A stretch of DNA of 64,000 nt from NCBI RefSeq assembly GCF_004000765.1, contig NZ_BILW01000021.1, positions 54,393 through 118,392 of the forward strand, read 5' to 3'. The stretch's first letter is position 1. Each line of letters starts with the position of its first letter. Source of the DNA: Paenibacillus chondroitinus NBRC 15376 (lineage in GTDB: Bacteria > Bacillota > Bacilli > Paenibacillales > NBRC-103111). This document shows positions 16,058 to 25,471 of the stretch, one piece after another. Position numbers and translations under genes: made by a program. The notes under the pieces were generated by a model that worked only from the letters and a program-made list of their open reading frames with translations, was not told where the DNA came from and did no database searches.

Positions 16058-16270
16058 AATGATACAAAAGAGATTTACGCTATTTTAACAAAACTTGTAA
16101 TCGCTTACCTTAACCTTCTTTCCTCTTTGCCAGGATTCTCCTTTTTTGGACAAGCATCGACATAATTCCACATGAATTTCACCCCCTATATTCAGCGAAA
16201 TGAAACGGAAGTCTTACACATACAATGGTATTGGAAGTATCCAACTTACTCGTTGCGGAGGGATTTCACC

Positions 16271-17155
16271 GTGAAAGCATTACTGCGGCTTGAAGATATC
16301 GGACCTGGCGGTTTTTACGAAAAAACAGAAGACCAAATGAAATTACGTGCCGTTGCGGATTATTTATATATGCAAAAAATTCCTTTTCATGTGGCTGTCA
16401 TTCCCCGATACATCAATCCGAATCTGCAATATGACTGCACCATCAGCAATCCGTTTGATGCCATTTCCGTCAGATTTGTTGAAACGTTACAAGCCTTACG
16501 AACTCGCGGAGCTTCACTAGGTATTCACGGGTACACTCATCAGTATGGGCACTCTATCAGCGGCGAGGGGTACGAATTCGCATATCCGGACTGCCTCAAA
16601 GATTGCCCGCCGGATGACCTGAGGTCTTCCCTTTCTGATAGTCTGCATATTCAGAGGTCCTATGCGTATAGCAGATTTCATATGGCCTTATCCGCCTTTC
16701 AAGCCGCCGGCCTGCGACCTGATTGGTTTGAAACGCCACACTATGCAGCCTCGGATGTGCAGCGTACGATTATTGAATCCTGCTCATGGTTGATTTACGA
16801 AGATAATCCCCATGACCCAACCAACCGCCAGGTGAGCTATCAAATGGCTGCTTCAATCGTTGGAAGAACCTATTACGTCCCAACGCCACTCGGATTTGTC
16901 AGGGGTGATGCCGTAGAGCAGGACGTTACTAGGATTATGGATCAAGTAGATCAATACGGTGCGGATGATTTGGCTTCATTCTATTACCACCCCTTTCTGG
17001 AATTTCCGTATATTCACATTCGCAAATATGCCCCACCTTATTACGAGGAACGAACCCCGCTGAAACGACTGGTGCACCACATGCTCTCGAAAGAGCGTCG
17101 GTTCGTTAACATTCAAGATTTGATTTATTCTTTTATGTCCACACAATCTGTATAG
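16271..17155 (+). CDS. DUF2334 polysaccharide-deacetylase-like protein
   Basis: 294 residues starting at GTG: VKALLRLEDIGPGGFYEK. GGAGGG with 8-bp spacing precedes this GTG, whereas the ATG at 16172 has no ribosome binding site. DUF2334 proteins share the polysaccharide deacetylase fold. Visible motifs are LRLEDIGPGG, HVAVIPRYINP, LGIHGYTHQYG (metal His), WFETPHYAASD and FYYHPFLEFPYI. No signal peptide with this start. Paralogous to the N-terminal domain of the protein at 38736-40658, which shares LEDIGPGG, HGYTHQ and YHPFLEF. Target polysaccharide unknown. Confidence 0.82.
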   Translation: MKALLRLEDIGPGGFYEKTEDQMKLRAVADYLYMQKIPFHVAVIPRYINPNLQYDCTISNPFDAISVRFVETLQALRTRGASLGIHGYTHQYGHSISGEGYEFAYPDCLKDCPPDDLRSSLSDSLHIQRSYAYSRFHMALSAFQAAGLRPDWFETPHYAASDVQRTIIESCSWLIYEDNPHDPTNRQVSYQMAASIVGRTYYVPTPLGFVRGDAVEQDVTRIMDQVDQYGADDLASFYYHPFLEFPYIHIRKYAPPYYEERTPLKRLVHHMLSKERRFVNIQDLIYSFMSTQSV

Positions 17156-17214
17156 AAAGTTCCAAACTTTGGCATACTACTCTTTGTTGTTTATAGAGCA
17201 AAGGAGGTGTCACT

Positions 17215-17385
17215 ATGCCAAATCAAAATCAATCCAATCAAGCATCCAAAGCGCAAGTACAGACTACCGAACTAAATAAATTACCGGTTCCTGGTCAAGA
17301 GGATACAGAATTCTCCGCAGAGGAAGCGGCAGAAGTATTCCAATCCAATTCATCCTCATCTTCCAATAGCGATTCGCAGGATTAA
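17215..17385 (+). CDS. Small Gln/Ser/Glu-rich hydrophilic protein
   Basis: 56 residues, opening MPNQNQSNQASKAQVQ, with a central ELNKLPVPGQEDTEFSAEEA and a serine run at the end. A very strong AAAGGAGGTG 5 bp before the ATG supports translation. No hydrophobic segment. Its composition recalls small spore-associated proteins, but the family could not be assigned. A terminator follows at once. Confidence 0.7.
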   Translation: MPNQNQSNQASKAQVQTTELNKLPVPGQEDTEFSAEEAAEVFQSNSSSSSNSDSQD

Positions 17386-17397
17386 GGATTAGACAGC

Positions 17398-17431
17398 AAA
17401 TAGGCTGCCCCACGGGGCAGCCTATTTCTAT
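17398..17431. terminator. Bidirectional intrinsic terminator
   Basis: AAATAGGCTGCCCC/GGGGCAGCCTATTT stem with a 2-3 nt loop; shared by the small + strand gene and the converging fosB, whose stop codon overlaps the stem's end. Confidence 0.88.
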
Positions 17432-17865
17432 TTAGGGAAATCATCTTCATAAAATGTCATATGCGGCTTCTCTTTCCTGTAGTAGGCTAACCGGTCTTCC
17501 AGGCTGCCGGTATGGAATTCGAATTTATGCCCGTCCGGATCGGTGAAGTAGACAGATCGCTTATCCTGTTCATCTCTCTCCCGCCCTGGAAGTATATTGA
17601 CTCCTAAATGCTTCAGCTTTTCCACCACAGCATCGAAATCCGCCTCTTCTACTGTAAAAGCCATATGGGTATATGAATATTGAATCTCATTCCGAGGAAT
17701 TTCCTTCTCGACATTCAACGCCAGCCATATGCCGCACAAGTCAAAGTAAGCTAAGCTTCTCCCTTTGACCAGCAGCTTGGCTCCAAACACATCCTGATAA
17801 AATGAAATCGACTTATCTAAATCCGTTACCGAAAAAAGAAAATGGTTCACACTTTTAATATTCAA
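17428..17865 (-). CDS. fosB: Fosfomycin bacillithiol transferase
   Basis: 145-residue VOC-superfamily metalloenzyme that opens the fosfomycin epoxide with bacillithiol. Metal ligands: His in SVNHFLFSVTDL, His in YSYTHMAFT, Glu in GHKFEFHTGSLEDRL. FGAKLLVKGRSLAYFDL and NILPGRERDEQDKRSVYFTD match FosB closely. The start is TTG at 17865 with AAGGAGG 8 bp upstream; the longer frame to 17952 would add a non-family extension. Monocistronic. Confidence 0.93.
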   Translation of the reverse strand: MNIKSVNHFLFSVTDLDKSISFYQDVFGAKLLVKGRSLAYFDLCGIWLALNVEKEIPRNEIQYSYTHMAFTVEEADFDAVVEKLKHLGVNILPGRERDEQDKRSVYFTDPDGHKFEFHTGSLEDRLAYYRKEKPHMTFYEDDFPK

Positions 17866-17970
17866 CGCTTCAACCTCCTTCCACCTGACATTTTCTATCG
17901 CTGCATGAATGATTCCTGCCTTCTTGGGCATATTAACATAGAAAAATTCCAATAATTAGGAGGATCCTCC

Positions 17971-18195
17971 ATGTCAGATCAACAATCCGATCAACAGCAA
18001 AATGCAGAAATCCAGGCTCACAATGCCGTGGCCGATGCTTTGCACAATCTGAACGTAGCCCAGACCGCCAACAATAATCGCCGGCAGGTGATTCAAGGTG
18101 CGCAGGAGCAGCTAGACGCGGCGCATGCACAATTAGCTGAAGCGCGTACAACGCAATCATCTGCAAGCAATGAGGATGACGAAAGTCTCTCTTAA
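17971..18195 (+). CDS. Small helical hydrophilic protein
   Basis: 74 residues, MSDQQSDQQQNAEIQAHNAV onwards, Gln/Asn/Ala rich, predicted to be mostly helical with possible coiled coil at residues 30-60 (VIQGAQEQLDAAHAQLAEAR). AGGAGGATCCTCC precedes the ATG. No signal or membrane segment. Function unknown; divergent from fosB. Confidence 0.7.
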   Translation: MSDQQSDQQQNAEIQAHNAVADALHNLNVAQTANNNRRQVIQGAQEQLDAAHAQLAEARTTQSSASNEDDESLS

Positions 18196-18218
18196 TGCCA
18201 CGCAGCAATCACAGCAGC

Positions 18219-18254
18219 GAATACCCCTCGACACCTGTTCGAGGGGTATTTTAT
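18219..18254. terminator. Bidirectional intrinsic terminator
   Basis: GAATACCCCTCG/CGAGGGGTATTTT stem-loop between two converging genes; its right end overlaps the stop of the capA-like gene. Confidence 0.88.
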
Positions 18255-19501
18255 TCCGTTCCGATAAAGCGAAGTTCATGTATGTATGTTCTCATATGTT
18301 GCTTAACCGGATCAAACTGAATCGTACCGTTCCTAATCTGTACAGGAACAGCTTGCTTCAAAGGTAGCACCTTGAACTGCGTCATGTTTTGGTATGAGGT
18401 AAATGTCGGAAGAAAGGAGGGCTGTTTCAGCGTAATGGTCTTCTCTTTCCCCATCGTTTTGATGACGTCAATCGTCGCCATTCCGCCTACTCGCTTGGCA
18501 ACTCCGCCTTGGGCGGATATGAAATTGCCTAACGAGTACAGAACCAGCGTCTTGTGGCCATTACTGCCTGATACCCAAGCAGGCGGCTGCAAAACATGCG
18601 GGTGGTTCCCGATGACGATATGAACACCGTAGTCCGCCAGCTTTTGAGCCAGCGCCATTTGACTCTCATTTGGTAAAGTTTCGTATTCTGTCCCCCAATG
18701 CATAGCAACCACGACAACGTCGGATACACGCTTGGCTTGTGCGACCTCTTGAGCAATCTGAACGGTATCGATGCGATTAACCAAATACGCTTTCCCTTTC
18801 GGATGGGGGATGCCATTCGTACCATAGGCGTAGCTCAGAAAGGAAAACGTAATGTTATTTTTGACCATCGTACGAATATACTTCTGATCTTCCTTTGATT
18901 TAAATGATCCGGTATACGGAATGCCGAGGCGATCCCAGTACGACAGAGCGCTTTGAATCACTTTTTCCCCGCGATCCAGCGTATGATTATTAGCTACTGT
19001 AACGAGGTCCACCCCGGCCGCTTTGAGAGCATCCCCAACTTCCTGCGGACTGTTGAACGACGGATAGCCGGATAGTCGCAGCTCTTTCCCCCCAATCATC
19101 GTCTCCTGATTCGCAACCAAAATGTCAGGCATGCGCAGATAGCTCTGCACGTCTTCAAACATTTTGAAGAAGTTGTACGTGCCGTCCTTTTGCTTCGCAT
19201 CTTGGTAGATTTCGATGTGGATGAGCACGTCGCCGATTGCTCCCAATGTGACTTTACTTACCTTAGGCTCCGAAACAATCGGCGGAATTGTGGGTACCGT
19301 TACAGAAGTCGGTGGCTGATCGCGCTCAGCTACTGGTTTAATTTCTCGCGTAGCTTCTGGTTTGGTATTCTGTTTAACATCTAACAGTTCATCTTTAACT
19401 TGTGGCTCCGCTTCCTTATGAACAGGAGGGTTTGCGCGATAGAAACAACCAGTGGTTACAGTTAACAAGAAAGCTATCACAACAACGCGTTTCCTTTGCA
19501 A
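18251..19501 (-). CDS. CapA family lipoprotein (poly-gamma-glutamate synthesis type)
   Basis: 416 residues. Signal peptide with lipobox TVTTGC places it on the outer face of the membrane. A Pro/Glu-rich linker (residues 25-80) is followed by the calcineurin-like CapA domain: LGAIGDVLIHIEIY, DILVANQETMIGG, VTVANNHTLDRGE, VVAMHWGTEYE and IVIGNHPHVLQPP, holding the metal-binding D, N and H residues. TTG at 19501 with AGGAGGGG upstream is preferred to the ATG at 19531, which would put extra residues before the signal. Lone capA-like genes act in polyglutamate or wall metabolism; capB and capC are not nearby. Confidence 0.87.
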   Translation of the reverse strand: MQRKRVVVIAFLLTVTTGCFYRANPPVHKEAEPQVKDELLDVKQNTKPEATREIKPVAERDQPPTSVTVPTIPPIVSEPKVSKVTLGAIGDVLIHIEIYQDAKQKDGTYNFFKMFEDVQSYLRMPDILVANQETMIGGKELRLSGYPSFNSPQEVGDALKAAGVDLVTVANNHTLDRGEKVIQSALSYWDRLGIPYTGSFKSKEDQKYIRTMVKNNITFSFLSYAYGTNGIPHPKGKAYLVNRIDTVQIAQEVAQAKRVSDVVVVAMHWGTEYETLPNESQMALAQKLADYGVHIVIGNHPHVLQPPAWVSGSNGHKTLVLYSLGNFISAQGGVAKRVGGMATIDVIKTMGKEKTITLKQPSFLPTFTSYQNMTQFKVLPLKQAVPVQIRNGTIQFDPVKQHMRTYIHELRFIGTE

Positions 19502-19578
19502 ACGGAACCCCTCCTGCCAGACATTTTCCATTAGTATGCCCCAGCAAAATAATTCCCTCGCACTTGATTGGCCGTTTG

Positions 19579-21180
19579 TCAGCTCGTTTGTCTACCCTCC
19601 CGGTACTCCGTGGGCGTCCGATTCGTAAGCGTTTTGAATACGCGGTTGAAATGGCGAATGTTCGTAAATCCGGTAGAATCCGAGATCACCTGAATCTTCT
19701 CATCAGAGTGAAGCAGCATTGCCTTCGCTTTCTCGATCCGCTTTTCCGTTAAGAAATCGATAAAGGACTGGCCTTGCTTGCTTTTAAACAAAGAACTCAA
19801 ATAAGAGGGGTTGAGATAGACGATCTCCGCCATCATATTCAGGGTAATGGATTCCGCATAATGCTCCTCCACATACCGAACCACCAATTCAACAGGGCTA
19901 GTCACGAATTTCTTTTTACGGTTCACCATGCACACGCTCAGTTCCCCCAGCAGCTTCTGGCAGCGTTCGCTCAGCTCTTTACTGGACGAAATCGAATAAA
20001 TCTCCATCAATACCTGCTTCATATCCGTACCTTGCAGCCACATCTTCACCACGGTTAAATTCACGGCCAACTCGTAAAAATGCAGCAGCATTTTGCAAAT
20101 TTGCTCATGAATCAGCTCGGGATCCCTCCATTGCTGGCATAGCTTGGTAACGAATTGATCGGCTTGAAGACGCACATTCGCCAAATCCCCCTCCTGCACA
20201 TACTGATTGAGTAAATTCCAGTCGGCGGTGTGCCATTCGAGCTTTTCCATCGTCCTATCAGCAATCGTGTCACTGGAAAGAAGGCGATCCCCGCCAATAA
20301 CTAAACGGTAGAGCAGCGCCAAACCCGCTTCCTTGTAGGACTTGGAAATCGACTCCAAATCTTTCACAGCACTTCCGAGCCCGAATGAGATCGTAAAATT
20401 GGACTGCCCCCGAATTCCCTTGCGGATTCGATTCGTTAATTTCTCGATGTCAGCAAAGGAGGCCGCCGTATCTTCGTGATTAATTAGCGCAACAACTTCA
20501 TGCTCATTTAAAATAAACACATAACCAAGCAGCGGTTTTTCGATGCTCTCCTGAATGAACTGCTGAATATACACAGAAAATAAGGATGGATTTAACTGGT
20601 AATACCTTTCATCCGTCACGGAATCTCGGTCCAGCTTGGCTACCAAACAGCTTGTGCAGGGAAGCGGAAACTGTACGCCGACATTATCGAGCAGTTCTGT
20701 TTCTCCATGTGAAAAGCTTCCTGTCAACAGTCCGGCAAGCACATGCTGACGCATTTGATTCTGAACTTGCTTGTCTTTCTTGTTCGTAGTCAATTGTTCC
20801 TTCTCGAGCGCGATTTCAACCTGAAGCCTGTCCAGTAAAGTATAAAGCTCTGCCCGTTCGAAAGGCTTCATCAAGTAGTCCTTCGCCCCTAATTTAAGCG
20901 ATTCACGTGCATACTGAAAATCGTCATAGCCACTCATCACTACACAGGAGATATGCGGATATCGCTCTTTCACAATGTACTGCAGCTGTATGCCGTCCAT
21001 GCGGGGCATTTTAATATCCGTAATAATCAGGTCCGGCTGCAAGGCTTCAATTTTCTCTAAAGCTTCCACGCCATCTTTGGCTTCGTCAATAACCGACCAT
21101 TCCGACTGCATTTCAGCAATCATTAAACCAATGCCTTTGCGGAAGATGGTTTCATCATCCACGATAAGGAGTTTAGGCAT
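19579..21180 (-). CDS. YesN-type response regulator with AraC DNA-binding domain
   Basis: 533 residues. Receiver domain at 1-120 with MPKLLIVDDE, phosphoacceptor Asp55 in LIITDIKMPRMDG and the Lys of YLMKPF. A variable middle region follows; two AraC-type helix-turn-helix units end the protein (SITLNMMAEIVYLNPSYLSS, KIQVISDSTGFTNIRHFNRV). Start MPKLLIVDDE at 21180 overlaps the end of the kinase gene by 8 bp. Partner of the YesM-type kinase; likely activates nearby sugar uptake or glycosidase genes. Confidence 0.93.
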   Translation of the reverse strand: MPKLLIVDDETIFRKGIGLMIAEMQSEWSVIDEAKDGVEALEKIEALQPDLIITDIKMPRMDGIQLQYIVKERYPHISCVVMSGYDDFQYARESLKLGAKDYLMKPFERAELYTLLDRLQVEIALEKEQLTTNKKDKQVQNQMRQHVLAGLLTGSFSHGETELLDNVGVQFPLPCTSCLVAKLDRDSVTDERYYQLNPSLFSVYIQQFIQESIEKPLLGYVFILNEHEVVALINHEDTAASFADIEKLTNRIRKGIRGQSNFTISFGLGSAVKDLESISKSYKEAGLALLYRLVIGGDRLLSSDTIADRTMEKLEWHTADWNLLNQYVQEGDLANVRLQADQFVTKLCQQWRDPELIHEQICKMLLHFYELAVNLTVVKMWLQGTDMKQVLMEIYSISSSKELSERCQKLLGELSVCMVNRKKKFVTSPVELVVRYVEEHYAESITLNMMAEIVYLNPSYLSSLFKSKQGQSFIDFLTEKRIEKAKAMLLHSDEKIQVISDSTGFTNIRHFNRVFKTLTNRTPTEYREGRQTS

Positions 21181-23014
21181 CCAGTTTGCCTCCTTCAAGT
21201 TCATCTGCGATGAGTGGTAATGTGAGAATAATCGTCGTTCCTCGGTGTAAAAGGCTTTCAATCTTCATGCCGTATGGTTGGCCATACCGAAGCACAATCC
21301 TCCGATGCACGTTCATTAATCCGTGTCCGCCTGTTCCTTCTTCATTTGGGGTGAAATCAAATTGTTTCTGTAGCACTTGCTGCAACCGGTTTTCACTCAT
21401 CCCCGCACCATCATCCTGAATGATAATGACCATCGTGTCATCTTGCTTCTTACCGCTGAGCGTAATGGTCCCATACCCGCTTCCTTTTTCAAAACCGTGC
21501 ACAATACTGTTCTCGACGATCGGCTGCAAAATAAACCGAATCACTGAATAGACAAGCAATTCAGGTTCGATATCGACCTGGAATTGAACTTTATCCTCGA
21601 AGCGGATCTGCTGAATAGCCATATAACCCTTCACATGCTCCAATTCCATGTTCAATGGCACTTGGCTTTTGTGGCTGTTGATGCTGTAGCGCAGCAGCTT
21701 GCTTAAATTATTCGTCATTTTGACAACCTCACGATTGCCTTGAATTTCAGCGTACATGCTAATGGAGCCCAGCGTATTGTACAAAAAATGGGGATTAATC
21801 TGGCTTTGCAGCGCAGATATTTGCGCATTCTTCTCTCTGATTTCCGATTCGTAAAGCCGGTAGCCCAGATCACTGAGCTTCGAAACCATGAGGTTAAAGG
21901 ATTGGCTTAACTGACCGATTTCATCCCGGCTTCGAATGGGAATCGAAACGTCCAGATCGCCTAGCACCACTTTTTTCATGAGATTACGCAGTTCGCCAAT
22001 CGGATTTGTGATACGAAAAGCTAAAGCTGTAAACAGAATAACAGCCAGCAGCAAGCAAACGACACCAATCAGAATGATGTAATTCCTGACATTCACTGTA
22101 TCCTGAAGCAATGACGCGAGAGGCACCATCTCAATCATCGTCCATCCTGTATTCGGTGAAGTATAGTAAGATAACAGCTCTGTATCTACACCTTGCTTAT
22201 AGATAACTGTGCCGGTACCCTGATATTGCTGCACTTTGTCCATATCGATCCAAGAATCAGCGCTTTTATATATGAGCGCCCCTTCGCTGTCAACAATCAT
22301 AATGTTTTTCTTGTCGTTCGAGATTGTCTCGATTTTGTTGCGAATGATATTTTTGTCCACATCCAAAACGAGATAGCCCAGCACCCTACCGGTATCTACA
22401 CTGCGTATTTTCCTCGCAAAAGAGTACACTTGATTCGTCGTATCATACGCGTTCTTGTTGTACGTGCCGATATAGACAACCTTCCCTGTCCTGGAAACCT
22501 TGGGGTACCAAGGTTCATTTTCAGCCTTTTTCAGGGAATAATTCGCTTGCTCCTCTAACATCGCCGTATAAGTGCCGCCCGATTGGCGATACAGCGTTAA
22601 TCCCGATATATCTACACGTCCATTGGCATACACGCGCTTGGCGAAATCTTCAACGGTTACCCGATCATCAAACGAGATCGTCGTTTCCGTCCCCTTATTC
22701 GACTCCAAATATTTCACAATATCCTGGGATTGATACGGCAATAAGGTTAAAAGATTAAGCTCATTCATGTATGTATCAATATTAGCCATTAACTCTTTCA
22801 CAACGTCCATTTGATATTTGCCTGTGTTTTTCTGAATCGAAGCCGAATAACTCGTAAACGTCAAATAGCTGGCTATCCCCAGCGGAACGGCTATGAGGAT
22901 AAAGCTGATAACGATCAATTTGGTGACGATCGGAAGATTCTGGATCCACTGCTTTTTAGTCTGGAGCTGTATTCTGCTGTATTTGAATATTCGTGTTAAT
23001 AATCCTTTGCGCAT
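21173..23014 (-). CDS. YesM-type sensor histidine kinase
   Basis: 613 residues. Transmembrane segment near 30-52, an extracellular Cache-like sensor (about 55-310), second transmembrane helix near 313-333, HAMP domain (ITNPIGELRNLMKKV), then His_kinase with SQINPHFLYNTLGSISMYAE (phosphoacceptor His) and the ATPase domain (QPIVENSIVHGFEKGSG, IIQDDGAGM, GTGGHGLMNVHRRI). Its ATG has AAGAGGTG upstream and lies inside the end of the binding-protein gene (59 bp overlap), which points to coupled translation. Confidence 0.93.
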   Translation of the reverse strand: MRKGLLTRIFKYSRIQLQTKKQWIQNLPIVTKLIVISFILIAVPLGIASYLTFTSYSASIQKNTGKYQMDVVKELMANIDTYMNELNLLTLLPYQSQDIVKYLESNKGTETTISFDDRVTVEDFAKRVYANGRVDISGLTLYRQSGGTYTAMLEEQANYSLKKAENEPWYPKVSRTGKVVYIGTYNKNAYDTTNQVYSFARKIRSVDTGRVLGYLVLDVDKNIIRNKIETISNDKKNIMIVDSEGALIYKSADSWIDMDKVQQYQGTGTVIYKQGVDTELLSYYTSPNTGWTMIEMVPLASLLQDTVNVRNYIILIGVVCLLLAVILFTALAFRITNPIGELRNLMKKVVLGDLDVSIPIRSRDEIGQLSQSFNLMVSKLSDLGYRLYESEIREKNAQISALQSQINPHFLYNTLGSISMYAEIQGNREVVKMTNNLSKLLRYSINSHKSQVPLNMELEHVKGYMAIQQIRFEDKVQFQVDIEPELLVYSVIRFILQPIVENSIVHGFEKGSGYGTITLSGKKQDDTMVIIIQDDGAGMSENRLQQVLQKQFDFTPNEEGTGGHGLMNVHRRIVLRYGQPYGMKIESLLHRGTTIILTLPLIADELEGGKLDA

Positions 23015-24278
23015 TACGCAGCACCTCTTGCGGGGTGGATTGCCCCACCATCATCTTTTCGAATTCGCGTACGATCTCTTCATTCATTTTCCCCTGTCTA
23101 GGGTGATTCGGAAAATATTTCACATCGTCAGCGGAACTTGCATAGTCCGGACGGTACTTCAAGCTCTGAAACTCCGGGGATTGTACCGCTTGTTTCACCG
23201 CTGGAATGTGGCCGGCTTTCGCCCAGCTGGCGCCGTGCGCCGCAACCCAATTCGCAAATTTCAGCGCTGCGATTTGCTTTTTCTTATCCGGTTTTTCATG
23301 ATAAGGCAAGGAAAAGGTATGGGAATCCCCCCAAGCTGCGGGATGATCGTAAATTTGCGGTATTTTCGTGACACCGAAGTTAAGATCGGGAATTTTCTCA
23401 AACGTGCCTGTCGCCCAAACACCCGTAATTAACAAAGCGGCGTTGCCCTTCGAAAAGGTTTGTACGGAATCGTTTATATTGGGAATGATGTACCCTTGCG
23501 AATAGAGGGAATTAACAAAATTCAGTGATTGCAGCGCAGAAGCATTATCGATGGCCGCTTCCTTCTCGTCGTCTGTATAAAACCTGCCACCATCTACATT
23601 CATCTGACTGTAAAAGGAGTACCATAGCCAAAATGAGTCGATACGTACATTGGGTTCAGCCAATGGCGTAACAGTTGCGGGTACACTTTGTCTTATTTTT
23701 TGTAAAAATTGCAAGAATCCATCCTCGCCATTCATCAGAACAGGCTTCTCTTTCTCATCTAGAAGACCTGCCTGTTTAAGCCAAGCCTTGTTATAGTACA
23801 TCACTTCCAGATGGGTATCGAGCGGAATCCCGTAATGTTTTTCATCGGCAACCGTACTTTTCAATATCGTCGGGTTAAAATCTTGCCAGTTCACGCCCGC
23901 TTCTGAAGCAAGCGTATTCAAGTCCGTTAAAAATCCAGCAGGCGCATACTGCGAATATTTGGCTGAATGGACAATCGCGATATCTGGCGCTTCTTCTGTC
24001 ACAATCGCTGTGGACAGCTTGGTATAATAATCACCTGAGTTATTATTGATTTGATCAATTTTCACATGATCTTTGTTCTCATTGTTATACTGCTGAATTA
24101 ATTCAGCCATGAATTGCCCGTCTCCACCGCTAAATGGCGACCAGAACGTAATTCTGAGCTTATTCGATGCCGTTTCATCAACTTGCATATCCGGCTGAGA
24201 GCTGCAGCTTATGGTAAGTAAACTGAATGGAATCAGAAGGATCATGGTGCTAATTCTAGCTCGCAGCTTGCCTCTCAC
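22956..24278 (-). CDS. Sugar-binding lipoprotein coupled to the two-component system
   Basis: 440 residues with a lipoprotein signal ending LLTISC and the family 1 binding-protein fold: LRITFWSPFSGGDGQFM, APDIAIVHSAKYSQY, WGDSHTFSLPYHEKPDKKKQ. It resembles the binding protein at 27271-28596 (shared FWxPFSGxDG, GDYYxL, PLDxHxxVMYYNK). The start is uncertain: GTG at 24278 has GAGGG upstream and ATG at 24296 is also in frame. No permease follows; the kinase gene does. It probably presents the ligand to the kinase, or supplements the importer encoded upstream. Confidence 0.88.
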   Translation of the reverse strand: MRGKLRARISTMILLIPFSLLTISCSSQPDMQVDETASNKLRITFWSPFSGGDGQFMAELIQQYNNENKDHVKIDQINNNSGDYYTKLSTAIVTEEAPDIAIVHSAKYSQYAPAGFLTDLNTLASEAGVNWQDFNPTILKSTVADEKHYGIPLDTHLEVMYYNKAWLKQAGLLDEKEKPVLMNGEDGFLQFLQKIRQSVPATVTPLAEPNVRIDSFWLWYSFYSQMNVDGGRFYTDDEKEAAIDNASALQSLNFVNSLYSQGYIIPNINDSVQTFSKGNAALLITGVWATGTFEKIPDLNFGVTKIPQIYDHPAAWGDSHTFSLPYHEKPDKKKQIAALKFANWVAAHGASWAKAGHIPAVKQAVQSPEFQSLKYRPDYASSADDVKYFPNHPRQGKMNEEIVREFEKMMVGQSTPQEVLRNAQRIINTNIQIQQNTAPD

Positions 24279-24311
24279 AGAAATCCCTCGCTCCATACAT
24301 AGTGTGTCTTC

Positions 24312-24341
24312 ATTATACAAATTGGCCCATCTGAATCCAAT
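24312..24341 (-). promoter_or_regulatory. Probable promoter of the SBP-yesM-yesN unit
   Basis: Minus strand ATTGGA (24336-24341), 18-bp spacer, TATAAT (24312-24317). The -10 is perfect; the -35 is weak. Confidence 0.5.
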
Positions 24342-24391
24342 GACCTATTTCCACCAGACATGGACATATTTTTGGATCCCGAATAAATTGC

Positions 24392-24421
24392 AAAAAAACA
24401 TCCCCAATCCTGGAGATGTTT
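24392..24421 (-). terminator. Intrinsic terminator after the GH43 gene
   Basis: On the minus strand AACATCTCC, short loop, GGGGATGTT, then seven T. Ends the importer/GH43 operon and isolates the downstream SBP-kinase unit. Confidence 0.88.
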
Positions 24422-24427
24422 CGATTG

Positions 24428-25438
24428 TTATTCACCGCTCGGGACAGGGATAGGAACACCCTCTGCAATCGGCACTCCGAAATCAGGAGAACCGTCCGGA
24501 TGCCACTTGAATGGCTGCATACGTACATTGCGATTCCAGCCAGAGCCTTGCGTCTTCGCACCGTGATACAGAATCCAATCCTCTTTGCCGTCCGGCGATT
24601 TTGTAAAAGAGCTGTGGCCTGGTCCGAATACCTGATCTGTTTTGGAAAAAACAGCCTGCTCGTGCTTTTTCCATGAAGCCGGATTCAACAAATCACTATT
24701 CATCGTTGCGCTTAGCATCCCTAAACAATAATCATCCGTCCAGCTGCCGCTTGCTGAGTAAATGACATAAATTTGATTCTTATGCAGCAAAACCTGCGGA
24801 CCTTCGTTAATGGTTGGTGTACCGTTCAATTCCCATTCATACGTAGGCCTGGAGATTTCGACCGGCTTGCCGCTAATCGTGTAAGGATTACTCATTGGAG
24901 CAATGTATAAGTGCTGACTGACATTAATCGTTCCTTCCCAACCGGACCATATGAAGTATAAGGAACCGTCCTCTTTTTGCAGCGTCGTCCCATCAATTGC
25001 CCATCTGCCTGTTGTATCCATCATTCCTTTATCGATATATCGGCCTTGCGGATCATCCGTTTCTGATTCCAGCACGAACATGCGATGGTTCTCATTCTGG
25101 CCATCATCGGCTGCATAATAGATGTACCATTTTCCCTGCAGATAATGCAGTTCAGGCGCCCAGATGTTTGAAGTATTAGGGCCTGATACAGGCGGGAGCC
25201 ATACATCCTTATATTCGGCATCAGCAAGCCCCGTCAGCTTTTGCGATTTCCACACTCTAATGGAGTTACCTGTCGTATGTGTATAATAATAAGTGCCGTC
25301 TTTCGAAGTCACCCATGGGTCTGCTCCGTTATCGAGAATTGGATTCGTAAATGTCTTCGTCATTCCCTCTTTCCCAGCTCCTTTCGTGCAACCCGCTGCA
25401 AGCAGGAAGCAGATGAACACCACAACAAACGTACGCAT
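24428..25438 (-). CDS. Secreted GH43 lipoprotein (arabinosidase/xylosidase-like)
   Basis: 336 residues, lipobox CFLLAAGC, so membrane-anchored outside. Five-bladed propeller glycosidase of family 43: base Asp in NPILDNGADPWV, pKa-modulating Asp in RWAIDGTTLQ, acid Glu in TPTINEGPQVLL; WAPELHYLQGKWYIYYAADD is a family landmark. Likely releases L-arabinose or xylose units from hemicellulose or arabinan. ATG at 25438 preferred over GTG at 25450 because of RBS spacing. Last gene of the importer operon, 33 bp after the permease. Confidence 0.92.
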   Translation of the reverse strand: MRTFVVVFICFLLAAGCTKGAGKEGMTKTFTNPILDNGADPWVTSKDGTYYYTHTTGNSIRVWKSQKLTGLADAEYKDVWLPPVSGPNTSNIWAPELHYLQGKWYIYYAADDGQNENHRMFVLESETDDPQGRYIDKGMMDTTGRWAIDGTTLQKEDGSLYFIWSGWEGTINVSQHLYIAPMSNPYTISGKPVEISRPTYEWELNGTPTINEGPQVLLHKNQIYVIYSASGSWTDDYCLGMLSATMNSDLLNPASWKKHEQAVFSKTDQVFGPGHSSFTKSPDGKEDWILYHGAKTQGSGWNRNVRMQPFKWHPDGSPDFGVPIAEGVPIPVPSGE

Positions 25439-25471
25439 TTTTGAAAACACCGCCCTCGCTAAACAGCCTTT

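Noticed and set aside
16172..16270. N-terminal extension of the DUF2334 protein from ATG 16172
   Set aside because: No Shine-Dalgarno at that ATG, whereas the GTG at 16271 has GGAGGG at ideal spacing and starts at the conserved domain.
17933..18208. 91-codon minus-strand frame
   Set aside because: Lies opposite the well-initiated 74-residue gene at 17971-18195 and has shadow-like composition.
22956..23014. Frameshift or assembly error at the binding-protein/kinase overlap
   Set aside because: Both proteins are complete at this junction and the kinase has its own ribosome binding site, so a true gene overlap is simpler.
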